Shown here: in pieces, positions 1 to 6,849 of the stretch
How positions within the stretch are numbered: the stretch's first letter is position 1
Layout: each line of letters opens with the position of its first letter
NCBI GenBank assembly: GCA_017555445.1
Contig: JAFZGK010000010.1
Location: 1-17,937, forward strand
Length of the DNA: 17,937 bases
Direction of reading: 5' to 3'
From: Bacteroidales bacterium
Lineage (GTDB): Bacteria; Bacteroidota; Bacteroidia; Bacteroidales; UBA932
Notes under the pieces: model-generated
What the model was told of the DNA's origin: nothing
Databases searched by the model: none
Seen by the model: the letters and a program-made list of their open reading frames with translations, nothing else
Program-made: the position numbers and the translations under genes

Positions 1-1305
1 CTCATGCTTCAAAGCATTTCGCTGGTCCTTCACAGATATGTACTCACGAAGCGCGTCATTCTTGGAACCTCTCAGAGACTCCTGCTTATCCTTCAGCACC
101 ATAACATCGTGTCTTATAGACCTCGCCTTTTTATACAGAACTAGTCGGCTTCTATATGCGATATCCTTCCGGACACCAAGCACAAGCCCACCTGTGACCA
201 TCAGCAAGATTGCAGGCACAGGGTTGACCGCAGAGAGCAAAAGCGAGAAGGTCGCAAGAAAAACTTTACTACTGTTTGCCTTGCTGATCTCGGCTGTAAG
301 ATTTTCTATCTGGGCATTGCAATTTCTCAGTTTCCGGATTTCCGCATCAAGATATTCTGCGTTCAGAGCACTATAGCTCTTTGCCCTGTCATATATGCTA
401 AACGCCATCTGACAATCTGCTTTCAATGAGTCGAGCAGAGGCTTATAATGACTATGAAAGGTATTCCAGAACTGGTTAAGACGAATCTTCTCCTGCTCTG
501 CAGAAGTCTGTCCTGTGTTAGAGTGCGGGGAGAATGCTTCTTCTGCGTACTTTCTCCACAGCTGCACCTTTTCTTCGGTAATCAGCTTTTCTAGGTTCAT
601 TTCTGCGACATAACGCCTGAGCTGCTCCGTCCTTTCCTCCTCAGTACCGTGCCTCATGGCATTGCAGTAGTCGAAGCTCTGCTCCACGGAACGCTCATGC
701 TTGAAGTGTTCGTCAAAGATGCGCTCGCACTCCCTGTAATAGTCATTCCTATGAAAGCCATGCTTGATAACTCCGGAGGTACCTTTGCGATGGTTAGTCA
801 TCGGAGAAAGCTTATAGGTATTGCTCCTATCCTTTCTGCTGATGATCATGTGCACATGCAAGCCTGGCTTAAGTGCAGAAGCATTGCTTCTATACTCATG
901 GATGGTGTAATAGAACAACAAGTCCTCTCTGGATCTTACTCCCTCGTGATTGAAGTTACGTGCGTACGCGTCCATCATCTTTGCCACAAGGGCATGGGTC
1001 GCTTTCAACCTCTGCTCTCTGGTATCACCCATGAGAGCAGTTTCATCGTCTGAGAAGCTGATGATGTTGGAGTAGTACTTCGTGTCTGTCTTGTGAAGCT
1101 GCTTCTTGTTGCCGTCTATGGAGTCTATTACCGACTTCGCGTCGGCCTCATCTCCAAATGCATCGAAGAACGGGATATCCTCTCCCAGGATACCGGCCTT
1201 CTCCTTGTCTTCCTTTTCATGCTGCAGATACGTCACATATCCTTTGCATGTCCCAGTGTTGTTGTCACTAGAAAAGGGTGCCTTGTTCTGGATCTTTACG
1301 TTCAT
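1..1305 (-). CDS. MobB/DUF5712-like relaxase (mobilization protein), 3' end cut by window edge
   Basis: I translated this frame myself: 435 codons are open from ATG at 1305 to the window edge, without a stop. The likely role is nicking and transfer of one strand at the element's oriT. The N-terminal ~160 residues carry an HVH motif (His150, His152) in a hydrophobic strand context, plus His136 and a Tyr pair at 77-78, which fits metal-binding His and catalytic Tyr of a relaxase. The Tyr assignment is a guess. The middle (~290-345) looks helical or coiled coil. At about 345-377 there are two strongly hydrophobic stretches around a VNPVP turn that look like a membrane hairpin, followed by a basic region. 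The start overlaps the end of the preceding mobilization gene by 38 bp and has a good AAAGGAGA ribosome binding site, so translation is probably coupled. Family placement rests on position behind BfmA/BtgA and the HxH motif. Confidence 0.75.
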   Translation of the reverse strand, partial: MNVKIQNKAPFSSDNNTGTCKGYVTYLQHEKEDKEKAGILGEDIPFFDAFGDEADAKSVIDSIDGNKKQLHKTDTKYYSNIISFSDDETALMGDTREQRLKATHALVAKMMDAYARNFNHEGVRSREDLLFYYTIHEYRSNASALKPGLHVHMIISRKDRSNTYKLSPMTNHRKGTSGVIKHGFHRNDYYRECERIFDEHFKHERSVEQSFDYCNAMRHGTEEERTEQLRRYVAEMNLEKLITEEKVQLWRKYAEEAFSPHSNTGQTSAEQEKIRLNQFWNTFHSHYKPLLDSLKADCQMAFSIYDRAKSYSALNAEYLDAEIRKLRNCNAQIENLTAEISKANSSKVFLATFSLLLSAVNPVPAILLMVTGGLVLGVRKDIAYRSRLVLYKKARSIRHDVMVLKDKQESLRGSKNDALREYISVKDQRNALKHE

Positions 1306-1672
1306 TGTCTTCTCCTTTGATTATTTTCATTAATTCCTTCTGGACCGCTGTGCTCGCATCGATGCTTGACTTGAGAGAATCGTTACTTTTCTCTCTTCTC
1401 TCGATGAGTCCCTTGTTGGATTGCTCGATATCCTGAATCCCTTTCTTGAGGATTTTCTTGATATCTCCTATGGTCGCAACCTTATCGTCATCCGAACACG
1501 ATGACTCGTTGATAGTCTCAGCCTTGCTCTTTCTGACCTGACGTTCCATCAGATCAGAAAGGTAATCGGCCTGGGTCATGTTGAGCTTTTTTGCCTCTCG
1601 ATTGATCAAGTCCCGCGTATGTTCATACGCACTGACACTGGTCATTTTTCTGCTTTTGGATCTCTTTCCCAT
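1268..1672 (-). CDS. BfmA/BtgA-family mobilization accessory protein
   Basis: A 134-residue, highly charged protein. Residues ~12-48 have the pattern of a ribbon-helix-helix type DNA-binding domain of the BfmA/BtgA family (Tyr-x2-Thr-x2-Leu, then a second helix around MTQADYLSDLMERQVRK). The remainder is mostly helical with Lys, Glu and Ser. In known Bacteroides mobilizable elements a protein of this kind binds oriT and assists the relaxase encoded directly downstream; the same order is seen here. The ATG at 1672 is preceded within a few bases by a 15-bp palindrome (1675-1689), so translation or transcription may be autoregulated. The 3' end overlaps the relaxase start by 38 bp. Family call is by pattern recognition and context. 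Confidence 0.75.
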   Translation of the reverse strand: MGKRSKSRKMTSVSAYEHTRDLINREAKKLNMTQADYLSDLMERQVRKSKAETINESSCSDDDKVATIGDIKKILKKGIQDIEQSNKGLIERREKSNDSLKSSIDASTAVQKELMKIIKGEDNERKDPEQGTLF

Positions 1673-1674
1673 CT

Positions 1675-1689
1675 TATAAAACTTTTATA
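1675..1689 (-). promoter_or_regulatory. 15-bp palindrome just upstream of the mobilization operon start
   Basis: TATAAAA-C-TTTTATA is a perfect 7-bp inverted repeat, three bases from the ATG at 1672. It covers the place where a ribosome binding site would lie, and no purine-rich Shine-Dalgarno is visible there. It could be an operator for the BfmA/BtgA product or a hairpin limiting translation. Either function is inference. Confidence 0.4.
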
Positions 1690-1735
1690 GTTCATAGATG
1701 TGCTCATTCAGACAGTCAAATCACCCACAGAAGGT

Positions 1736-1888
1736 AGCGCAGCGCTGTTTTGCACCTGCAAGGCAAGAGACAGAATGGTACGCTGAGTGCCATTCCCTCT
1801 TGCTCCACATAAAGTGGAGACAATTACCATTTTTGTCAGTGATTTTTCTGCCCGAGCGCAACCTATTTCTTATAGGTAATACGCTCGG
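1736..1888. other. Hairpin cluster between DUF3853 gene and mobilization genes; candidate oriT region
   Basis: Four inverted repeats follow each other in about 150 bp. (1) AGCGC-A-GCGCT at 1736-1746. (2) GAATGGTAC/GTGCCATTC at 1773-1781 and 1787-1795, with a 5-nt GCTGA loop and one G-T pair. (3) CTCCAC/GTGGAG at 1803-1808 and 1814-1819, loop of 5. (4) A two-part stem, CCGAGCG/CGCTCGG at 1852-1858 and 1882-1888 enclosing ACCTAT/ATAGGT at 1861-1866 and 1872-1877, which overlaps the stop codon of the DUF3853 gene. Such dyads upstream of relaxase genes are typical of transfer origins, and none is followed by a T-run on either strand, so they are not obvious terminators. No nic site is recognised. 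Confidence 0.45.
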
Positions 1889-2165
1889 TATTCTGATGAG
1901 CAAGTTCGAGAGCCAGATCAGCATCTACGACAATCTTTCTTCCCACCTGGGAGATTGCCGGCTTGATCCATTCGCTGTTCTTGATGCGCCACGCAGTTGT
2001 GGTACTGCAGTTGAAAAGCTGCTCGATTCCTTTCAGTCCGTAGACCAGATTGCGAGGCTTCGCAGCCTCTTCGTTCTTGTTCTTCATTGCCTCTCTCTCC
2101 ATGAACTCTTCGAAAGTCATCTGGACAGTGACAATGGGCGGGTTGGTAAAAATCTTATTGTCCAT
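1863..2165 (-). CDS. DUF3853-family small helix-turn-helix protein (excisionase/regulator-like)
   Basis: A 100-residue protein. After a variable N-terminal ~40 residues comes the conserved core: LVYGLKGIEQLFNCSTTTAW (residues ~41-60), then RIKNSEWIKPAISQVGRKIV, and a helical end DADLALELAHQ. This is the layout of DUF3853 proteins found in Bacteroides mobile elements. The core resembles the MerR/HTH_17-type fold, where a helix-turn-helix reads DNA and a short wing with a GRKI motif follows, as in excisionase-like proteins. The family's biochemical role is not established; excision control, oriT-region binding or transcriptional regulation are all possible. It is preceded by a terminator-like hairpin (2191-2230) and so probably has its own promoter. 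Its 3' end runs into the hairpin cluster at 1852-1888. Confidence 0.8.
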   Translation of the reverse strand: MDNKIFTNPPIVTVQMTFEEFMEREAMKNKNEEAAKPRNLVYGLKGIEQLFNCSTTTAWRIKNSEWIKPAISQVGRKIVVDADLALELAHQNTERITYKK

Positions 2166-2190
2166 TGTTTTTTAATTTTAATTGGATTTT

Positions 2191-2230
2191 AAACGAAAAA
2201 TGCATGATAAGTTTGTGGACTTACCATGCA
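2191..2230 (-). terminator. Rho-independent-like terminator after the 353-residue gene
   Basis: TGCATGATAAGT (2201-2212) and ACTTACCATGCA (2219-2230) form a 12-bp stem with one A-C mismatch and a 6-nt loop. Read on the minus strand the stem is followed directly by a run of five T (plus-strand A at 2196-2200) and then CGTTT. This would end transcription of the upstream cargo genes before the DUF3853 gene. A second, weaker dyad (ACGCATTT at 2238-2245, AAATGCGT at 2265-2272) lies 8 bp further upstream. An operator for DUF3853 is an alternative. Confidence 0.6.
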
Positions 2231-2318
2231 AGAAGCGACGCATTTACTGGGAGCAAATTGGGGAAAATGCGTATGTCTTAAAAATGTATCTTATTGATAA
2301 TCAATGGACATTATTTCT

Positions 2319-2350
2319 AATTGGGACAACTACTGCTGTAATTGGGACAC
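2319..2350. repeat. Two 11-bp repeat units, 21 bp apart, at the 3' end of the 353-residue gene
   Basis: AATTGGGACAA (2319-2329) and AATTGGGACAC (2340-2350) are variants of the 11-bp unit found at 3402-3513 and 3768-3890. One unit codes for the tail VSQL of the 353-residue protein. The other lies immediately after its TAG stop (2330-2332) and would read LSQL in the same frame. Confidence 0.7.
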
Positions 2351-3391
2351 AAGAGATGGCTCTACTGACATTCCGTCGGTTTTAAAGAATTCCTGAAGCT
2401 TTTTGGCATAGACTATATATGACGGTTTGTCAGATTGCTCTTTCGGATTGGCACATTTGGCAGCTCCTTTCTTATAGGTTCTCCAATTCAATCCCATCTT
2501 GGCAACAATGGTTTTTTCCCACAGTTTTGCCTCTTTAGAATTGTCCTTACCCAAGTATTCTGCCAATTTATCAATCAGATAATATAGCTTGGTCGTTCCA
2601 GTGCCCTTCGGTCCCCTTTGAGAAGTCTTCATACTGATAGGACCATTAACTTTATAGAGGTTCCATATACATGTCCACCCAAAAACTGTATAATTATCCT
2701 CCAGGTCATCTTTAAGAGTTTCCAATAACTTGGTTAGGAATTCAGCGGAGAAATATTCATCGGCAGGTAGCATCCAAGACGTATCATCGGCTTCTGTTGT
2801 ATCGTCCTCGTCTATATCAACCGCTGTATCTGTTTTTATTTCAGCATCGACCACCTCTTCATTTATATCATATACCTGGCTATCCGAGGTCTGCACTGGT
2901 TTTGCCTGATCAAGCTCCGACAAAATGTCACACCCAGCTATAGGGCTTCTTTCAATAAAACGATATAGTACATCTAACAGATCCACAAGTTTTGCTCTAT
3001 AGCCAAACGTCAGTGCTGCACCAACATTTATACGTAACTCTTCAGTAGCCTCTTCAAAATCTTCCCTTACATCATCTACATTAAACAAAGCTGACAGTTT
3101 GTCTTTATTTTCCTCATAGGCACGCTTGAAGACTTCGATTGCCTGCAAAATGACATCTCGGCCCGTCTTCACCCTGACAGGATCTTCATATTCACTAAAG
3201 AATTTCCACTCGTCTCTGGCATACTTCAAATTACCCAGCTCACGGTACAAATTATACACATGAACCTGAGTTACCAGATAATGTCGTCCCTGATCCAATA
3301 TCAAAGATATGTCTGAGGTACACGTTGAAATCATTCTGCATAGCATGCAGAAATAGGTTTCTCTCTCCTTACAGTTATTAGCGTTTTCCAT
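2330..3391 (-). CDS. Unrecognised 353-residue cargo protein, two domains joined by an acidic linker
   Basis: I do not recognise this family. The N-terminal part (~1-165) has four Cys near its start (7, 15, 18, 24) and is mostly predicted helical with few hydrophobic runs, so it is a soluble protein without signal peptide or membrane segment. Residues ~172-204 are an Asp/Glu/Thr-rich linker. The C-terminal part (~208-345) has a Trp- and Lys-rich end with a GPKGTGTTKLYYLIDKLAEYL segment and a WEKTIVAKMGLNWRTYKKGA segment, suggestive of nucleic-acid binding, though no catalytic motif is evident. The last residues (LVSQLQQ) come from the 11-bp repeat unit that also fills the region upstream of the gene. 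ATG at 3391 is the first start after that repeat array. It lies 127 bp behind the AlbA_2 gene and may be cotranscribed with it or driven from the repeat region. A replication or regulatory protein of the element, or a defence component, are open options. Confidence 0.7.
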   Translation of the reverse strand: MENANNCKERETYFCMLCRMISTCTSDISLILDQGRHYLVTQVHVYNLYRELGNLKYARDEWKFFSEYEDPVRVKTGRDVILQAIEVFKRAYEENKDKLSALFNVDDVREDFEEATEELRINVGAALTFGYRAKLVDLLDVLYRFIERSPIAGCDILSELDQAKPVQTSDSQVYDINEEVVDAEIKTDTAVDIDEDDTTEADDTSWMLPADEYFSAEFLTKLLETLKDDLEDNYTVFGWTCIWNLYKVNGPISMKTSQRGPKGTGTTKLYYLIDKLAEYLGKDNSKEAKLWEKTIVAKMGLNWRTYKKGAAKCANPKEQSDKPSYIVYAKKLQEFFKTDGMSVEPSLVSQLQQ

Positions 3392-3401
3392 ATTATTTCA
3401 G

Positions 3402-3513
3402 ACTTGGGACAACTTGTTCCGGACTTGGGACAAGACTTGGGACAAACCACCGTTATCCCACTGATTTACAATATGATAGACTTGGGACAAACTTCACACA
3501 AGACTAAAGACAA
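3402..3513. repeat. Array of 11-bp TTG-N3-CAA repeats between the two cargo genes
   Basis: Exact copies of ACTTGGGACAA start at 3402, 3423, 3435 and 3480, and decayed copies start at 3491 and 3503. The core TTG-GGA-CAA has dyad symmetry in its outer triplets. The spacings are 21, 12, 45, 11 and 12 bp. The array fills the 127-bp gap between the stop of the AlbA_2 gene (3519) and the start of the 353-residue gene (3391), so it sits where a promoter or operator of the latter would be. The same unit codes for LSQV motifs inside the AlbA_2 protein. Operator sites, iteron-like sites or remnants of lost coding repeats are all possible. Confidence 0.75.
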
Positions 3514-3518
3514 GTATT

Positions 3519-5189
3519 TTAATCCTTATTACTTATCAGCAATTGCATACCCGCCGGAGTCAAAACATACTGCTGCCTGCTACTATTTGGTTGATCAGGA
3601 ATTGTCATAGTAACATACCCCAACTCAATCAATGGCCTCACCACTAAATTCATATATCGGCTTCTATTGGTTTGCCCCATCAGATCCAGTAGCTCTCGCA
3701 TTGTTTTAGGTTCAATGAGTCCCTCCAGTGTTTTAGCAACCAGAGTCAACGTCGCACGAGTATTCCAACTCGAGACAGACTTGAGACAGACTTGGGACAG
3801 ACTTGGGACAGACTCCACATCAGAACCCTGAGTGTCAGCCCAATATACTTGGGACAAAACTTGAGATAAGTTCTCGCAAACTTGCGACATATCGGTTGTC
3901 AACACAGATGCTCGAGGAGATGATGATTGCAGGAAACCATGATGGCAATAGATGTCTATCAAAAAGTAAGTTCTACCTTCATCAGTTTCTATAACAGCTC
4001 GTGGAGAACCATTCTTCTTAAGTTCCTCTTGAATAGTAGGAATTCCTGTTGCTCTACCCTCAGAAAGATCAAGCTCCTTGAGAAAATCTCCGAGACGAAC
4101 GTTACGATATCTACGTGATCGGAGTGATTCAGCAGCCTTGATAGAATCCATTGTTATTGATCTATCGGGACCAGAGTAACTTAATATTGAAATTCTATTT
4201 GGCTCTACTGTAATTTCTACTGGTTGCCAATCGGTATAATCTCTATGATACAACGCATTAACAACAGCTTCTTCCAATGCCTGATAAGGATAATTGAAGT
4301 ATTTTATAGACTCTTCCTTATCTTTTGGCTTTATAATTCTCTCCTTGATAACGTTTGTACGAAGATAGTCCAAAGCAGATTTAATCATATGCGGGACCGG
4401 ACCCTTAATAACAGGGGCCTCAATCATATTATTAGGATTACCCACACGTCCTTCTGGGAAAATAACAATATCAACTTGAGTCTTAGGAAAGAATTTATCC
4501 GGTTCCTTACAGAACATCATGGCTGCAACATTTTTTATCAGCCTCCTTTCTGTTGGCCCAGTCATAAGATTCATTTTCTCAAGAGTATCTTGTAATGCTC
4601 CTGGATTAAAATCTTTTGTCAAACGACTACCTACCTCGGACAAGTGTTCCCAGACCAATGTTGGAGATATATCTGCAATCGTTATCTCAGAATTTCCCCT
4701 GTCATCAAACGGCACCCTCTTAGCCAAGTCACGGAGAGCATCTAAATCACTTCCTTTGGCCTCAATCGAACTAGAATTACTTCTAATATAGTATCTATGC
4801 TTCTTATCCTTTGCAGTAATGTCTTGAGGAACAGCATAAGGACGCTCCTCTCCCATCGGCACCCATATCACCAATATGTTCTTACCATCAACAGGCTCTA
4901 TAGAAGTCCTTGGCCTATAATACGGATCCATCAAATTATTGAAGCCTATCATTTTCTTCTGAATGTCTTCCAACTCTTCCTCTGTCAAACCGCATACAGG
5001 TCTAACTACCTTTCCATTATCTTCCTTAACACCAACAAGAATATATCCTCCACCAAGATTATCAATATCGTTGGCAAAAGCACAAATTGATTGGTATATC
5101 CTTACCGGATTCCAACCTTCCTTGAACTCTATTCTGTTTGATTCGACTCTATTCTTCTCTAGAAGATCATTTACGTTTATAGGCAACAT
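3519..5189 (-). CDS. AlbA_2 (Schlafen-type) ATP-binding putative transcriptional regulator
   Basis: A 556-residue protein with the architecture of AlbA_2/HATPase_c_4 proteins. Residues ~13-150 are the AlbA_2 domain, with ESNRIEFKEGW near residues 16-26 and the glycine-rich GGGYILVGVKED at 47-58. Residues ~300-415 are the divergent GHKL-like region, with EEAVVNALYHRDY (306-318) and GRATGIPTIQEEL (378-390). Residues ~433-475 are a linker made of LSQV-type repeats, and 476-556 looks like a winged helix (KTMRELLDLMGQTNRSRYMN). Such proteins are mostly annotated as DNA- or RNA-binding regulators with unknown ligand. I chose ATG 5189 over an upstream TTG at 5249, because the added 20 residues are basic and not part of the domain. 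It lies downstream of the integrase and upstream of the 353-residue gene. Part of its linker is a tandem 11-bp repeat whose copy number would alter the reading frame. Confidence 0.82.
   Translation of the reverse strand: MLPINVNDLLEKNRVESNRIEFKEGWNPVRIYQSICAFANDIDNLGGGYILVGVKEDNGKVVRPVCGLTEEELEDIQKKMIGFNNLMDPYYRPRTSIEPVDGKNILVIWVPMGEERPYAVPQDITAKDKKHRYYIRSNSSSIEAKGSDLDALRDLAKRVPFDDRGNSEITIADISPTLVWEHLSEVGSRLTKDFNPGALQDTLEKMNLMTGPTERRLIKNVAAMMFCKEPDKFFPKTQVDIVIFPEGRVGNPNNMIEAPVIKGPVPHMIKSALDYLRTNVIKERIIKPKDKEESIKYFNYPYQALEEAVVNALYHRDYTDWQPVEITVEPNRISILSYSGPDRSITMDSIKAAESLRSRRYRNVRLGDFLKELDLSEGRATGIPTIQEELKKNGSPRAVIETDEGRTYFLIDIYCHHGFLQSSSPRASVLTTDMSQVCENLSQVLSQVYWADTQGSDVESVPSLSQVCLKSVSSWNTRATLTLVAKTLEGLIEPKTMRELLDLMGQTNRSRYMNLVVRPLIELGYVTMTIPDQPNSSRQQYVLTPAGMQLLISNKD
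3768..3890. repeat. 11-bp tandem repeat block inside the AlbA_2 gene linker
   Basis: Four units abut with an exact 11-bp period: 3768-3778 (ACTCGAGACAG), 3779-3789 (ACTTGAGACAG), 3790-3800 and 3801-3811 (both ACTTGGGACAG). Three further units follow at 3847-3857 (ACTTGGGACAA), 3859-3869 (ACTTGAGATAA) and 3880-3890 (ACTTGCGACAT), spaced 12 and 21 bp. As 11 is not a multiple of 3, the tandem units are translated in three successive frames, as SVPS, LSQV, CLKS and again (V)SSW. The later units are all read as LSQV or MSQV. Confidence 0.85.
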
Positions 5190-5259
5190 AACTGTAATAG
5201 TTTTCAGCAAATTTAATCTTTTCCTTTTACGAACGATACACACTGTCAAATTTTATCGA

Positions 5260-5367
5260 CTAAAGCTAGCTCTTTAGCCATGATGGCAAAGTTTTGTCGA
5301 TTAAGAATCCTTCTAACTCCCAAATGCTCGATAGCCAGCCAAAATCGATATGTTTGATGCGATTTTG
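5260..5367. promoter_or_regulatory. Upstream region of the AlbA_2 gene with two inverted repeats
   Basis: The 217-bp gap between the integrase stop and the AlbA_2 start holds CTAAAG/CTTTAG (5260-5265, 5272-5277) around an AGCTAGCT core, and CAAAATCG/CGATTTTG (5340-5347, 5360-5367, 12-nt loop). Neither is followed by a T-run on the minus strand, so they are more likely protein-binding dyads than terminators. No clear -7 box was found. Confidence 0.3.
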
Positions 5368-5406
5368 ACTGAGTATCGCCCTATTAAGAATACAGCGTTT
5401 TAGCAA

Positions 5407-6849
5407 TTAAGCATTCTTCGCCAATGCAATCAAGACCTTCAACTGCTCCGGAGTAAGCCCTTTGAGCTCTTCCATAATGTCAGCATCATCATTCAACTTC
5501 AGAAGCCTTGAATTGAACTCCATCTGCTGTGCAAGAGGGAAAGCATCGATATAACGGTTAGTGATATTACTATCCACTGAGTGGCCCATACTCTCGGATA
5601 TGTAGTTATGAGGAACTCCGGCATGAGTGAGGTTTGTTGCAAAGGAGTGTCGGCACCAGGTGCAGCTTGGCTGAACTTCCCAGCCCATGCTCTTGACCAA
5701 ACGACGGACACGTTTCTTGATGTTCTGGTTTTCCATAGCGACGCGCTTCCTCCTGTCGATTGGAGTCATAGCATCACCATAAATACCCGGAAACACCAAG
5801 GACCCCTTGATAGGAGGGGCAGCTATCTGATCAAGAATAGTCTGCAACGGAGGAATGATTGGAATTACAACCTCATTGTCACTCCTGTCTTCTGTCTTTT
5901 GACGAACAAACTGGAATGACTTCTTACCACTCTGGAAGTAATGATCATTATATGTCAAGTGTGCTGCATCTGCCAGATTGAATCCATTGCCAAGATACTG
6001 GACAAGGAAGAGACCTAAGGAATAATGGGTATTCTCTTTCCAATCCACATCCCATTCCTCCGGATAACGCTTTTCAAGGAAACAGTTATACAGTTCTGTC
6101 ATCTGCTCAACGGTAAGGTAGAATGACTTTCGAGTCGCTCCCCTTGAAATGGTAACCTTGTCATCACCCTTTCCAAACGGATATGTGGCACGGGTCACGA
6201 ATCCTTTCTTCTCACATACATTCCAAATTACCCTGAAAGTTCTGAAGTACATTCCGACAGTAGTCTTGGATATGCCGTCTTTGAGCAGAAGCCTCTCCCA
6301 CTCTTTCAGATCCTCTGTAGAGATATTGAATCCGGGGCGATTGCCTATATATTTGATGAACGAATTTCTTGCAGCCAGATAATTAGCACACGTTCCTATC
6401 GACTTCTGATTCGCAACAGTCTCCCATATATTCAAGAAACTATCCGTACTGCTCTTGCCGGTAATCATCGTCTTGATCGCTGGAATAGTAAGCTTAGTTG
6501 TCTTACTCAGAGTGACAAGCTGTTGCAGATAATCTTCAAAATCTGCAAGAAGCCTCATCTTTATATCATACGGACGTTCCTTGTCAGCCTGACTCGCAGC
6601 GACTCTTCCCTTACCAGTTGCCTTACATATCTCTTCATACTGCTCCCTGGTAAATTTATCGGGAAGCCTTAGATAATATCTGTCTCTATCTATAGTGAAT
6701 CTGATGGCTGCAGGCATAGGTTTACCATCACAGTCTCGCCTTGTGTCAAGGGTAAGACTGATGAAACAATTGCCAACTTTGGTCTGTTTTAGGGCCAACG
6801 GTGAACACCGAATTTTATTTTCTTCAGAAACGTTCTTCATAATCGCCAT
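5407..6849 (-). CDS. Tyrosine recombinase / site-specific integrase of the element
   Basis: A 480-residue phage-integrase-type recombinase that would integrate and excise the element at the neighbouring tRNA. Residues ~95-230 are an arm- and core-binding SAM-like region (SFLNIWETVANQKSIGTCANYLAARNSF and onward). Residues ~242-440 are the catalytic domain. The visible active-site residues are Lys318 (RQKTED), Arg400-His401 in the CRHSFATNL box, His423 in MGHS and the nucleophile Tyr433 in NRYIDAF. The box I position, where most family members have Arg, reads GFNLADAAHL with Asn291. Box II His is replaced by Thr397, which is usual among Bacteroidetes integrases. The C-terminal tail (GLTPEQLKVLIALAKNA) is ordinary. 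ATG 6849 is used; ATG 6840 is an in-frame alternative. The gene starts about 170 bp from the tRNA junction, the expected position. Confidence 0.93.
   Translation of the reverse strand: MAIMKNVSEENKIRCSPLALKQTKVGNCFISLTLDTRRDCDGKPMPAAIRFTIDRDRYYLRLPDKFTREQYEEICKATGKGRVAASQADKERPYDIKMRLLADFEDYLQQLVTLSKTTKLTIPAIKTMITGKSSTDSFLNIWETVANQKSIGTCANYLAARNSFIKYIGNRPGFNISTEDLKEWERLLLKDGISKTTVGMYFRTFRVIWNVCEKKGFVTRATYPFGKGDDKVTISRGATRKSFYLTVEQMTELYNCFLEKRYPEEWDVDWKENTHYSLGLFLVQYLGNGFNLADAAHLTYNDHYFQSGKKSFQFVRQKTEDRSDNEVVIPIIPPLQTILDQIAAPPIKGSLVFPGIYGDAMTPIDRRKRVAMENQNIKKRVRRLVKSMGWEVQPSCTWCRHSFATNLTHAGVPHNYISESMGHSVDSNITNRYIDAFPLAQQMEFNSRLLKLNDDADIMEELKGLTPEQLKVLIALAKNA

Noticed and set aside
649..1053. 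Plus-strand open frame over the relaxase
   Set aside because: Antisense shadow: the minus strand reads a continuous relaxase with an HxH motif.
1852..1888. Rho-independent terminator at the end of the DUF3853 gene
   Set aside because: The stem is good but no T-run follows on either strand; kept as part of the hairpin cluster instead.
3402..3890. CRISPR-like array
   Set aside because: Units are only 11 bp, spacers are absent or 1-45 bp, part of it is coding, and no cas genes are present.
5190..5249. TTG start of the AlbA_2 gene
   Set aside because: It adds a basic stretch lacking domain similarity; ATG 5189 begins just before the AlbA_2 domain.
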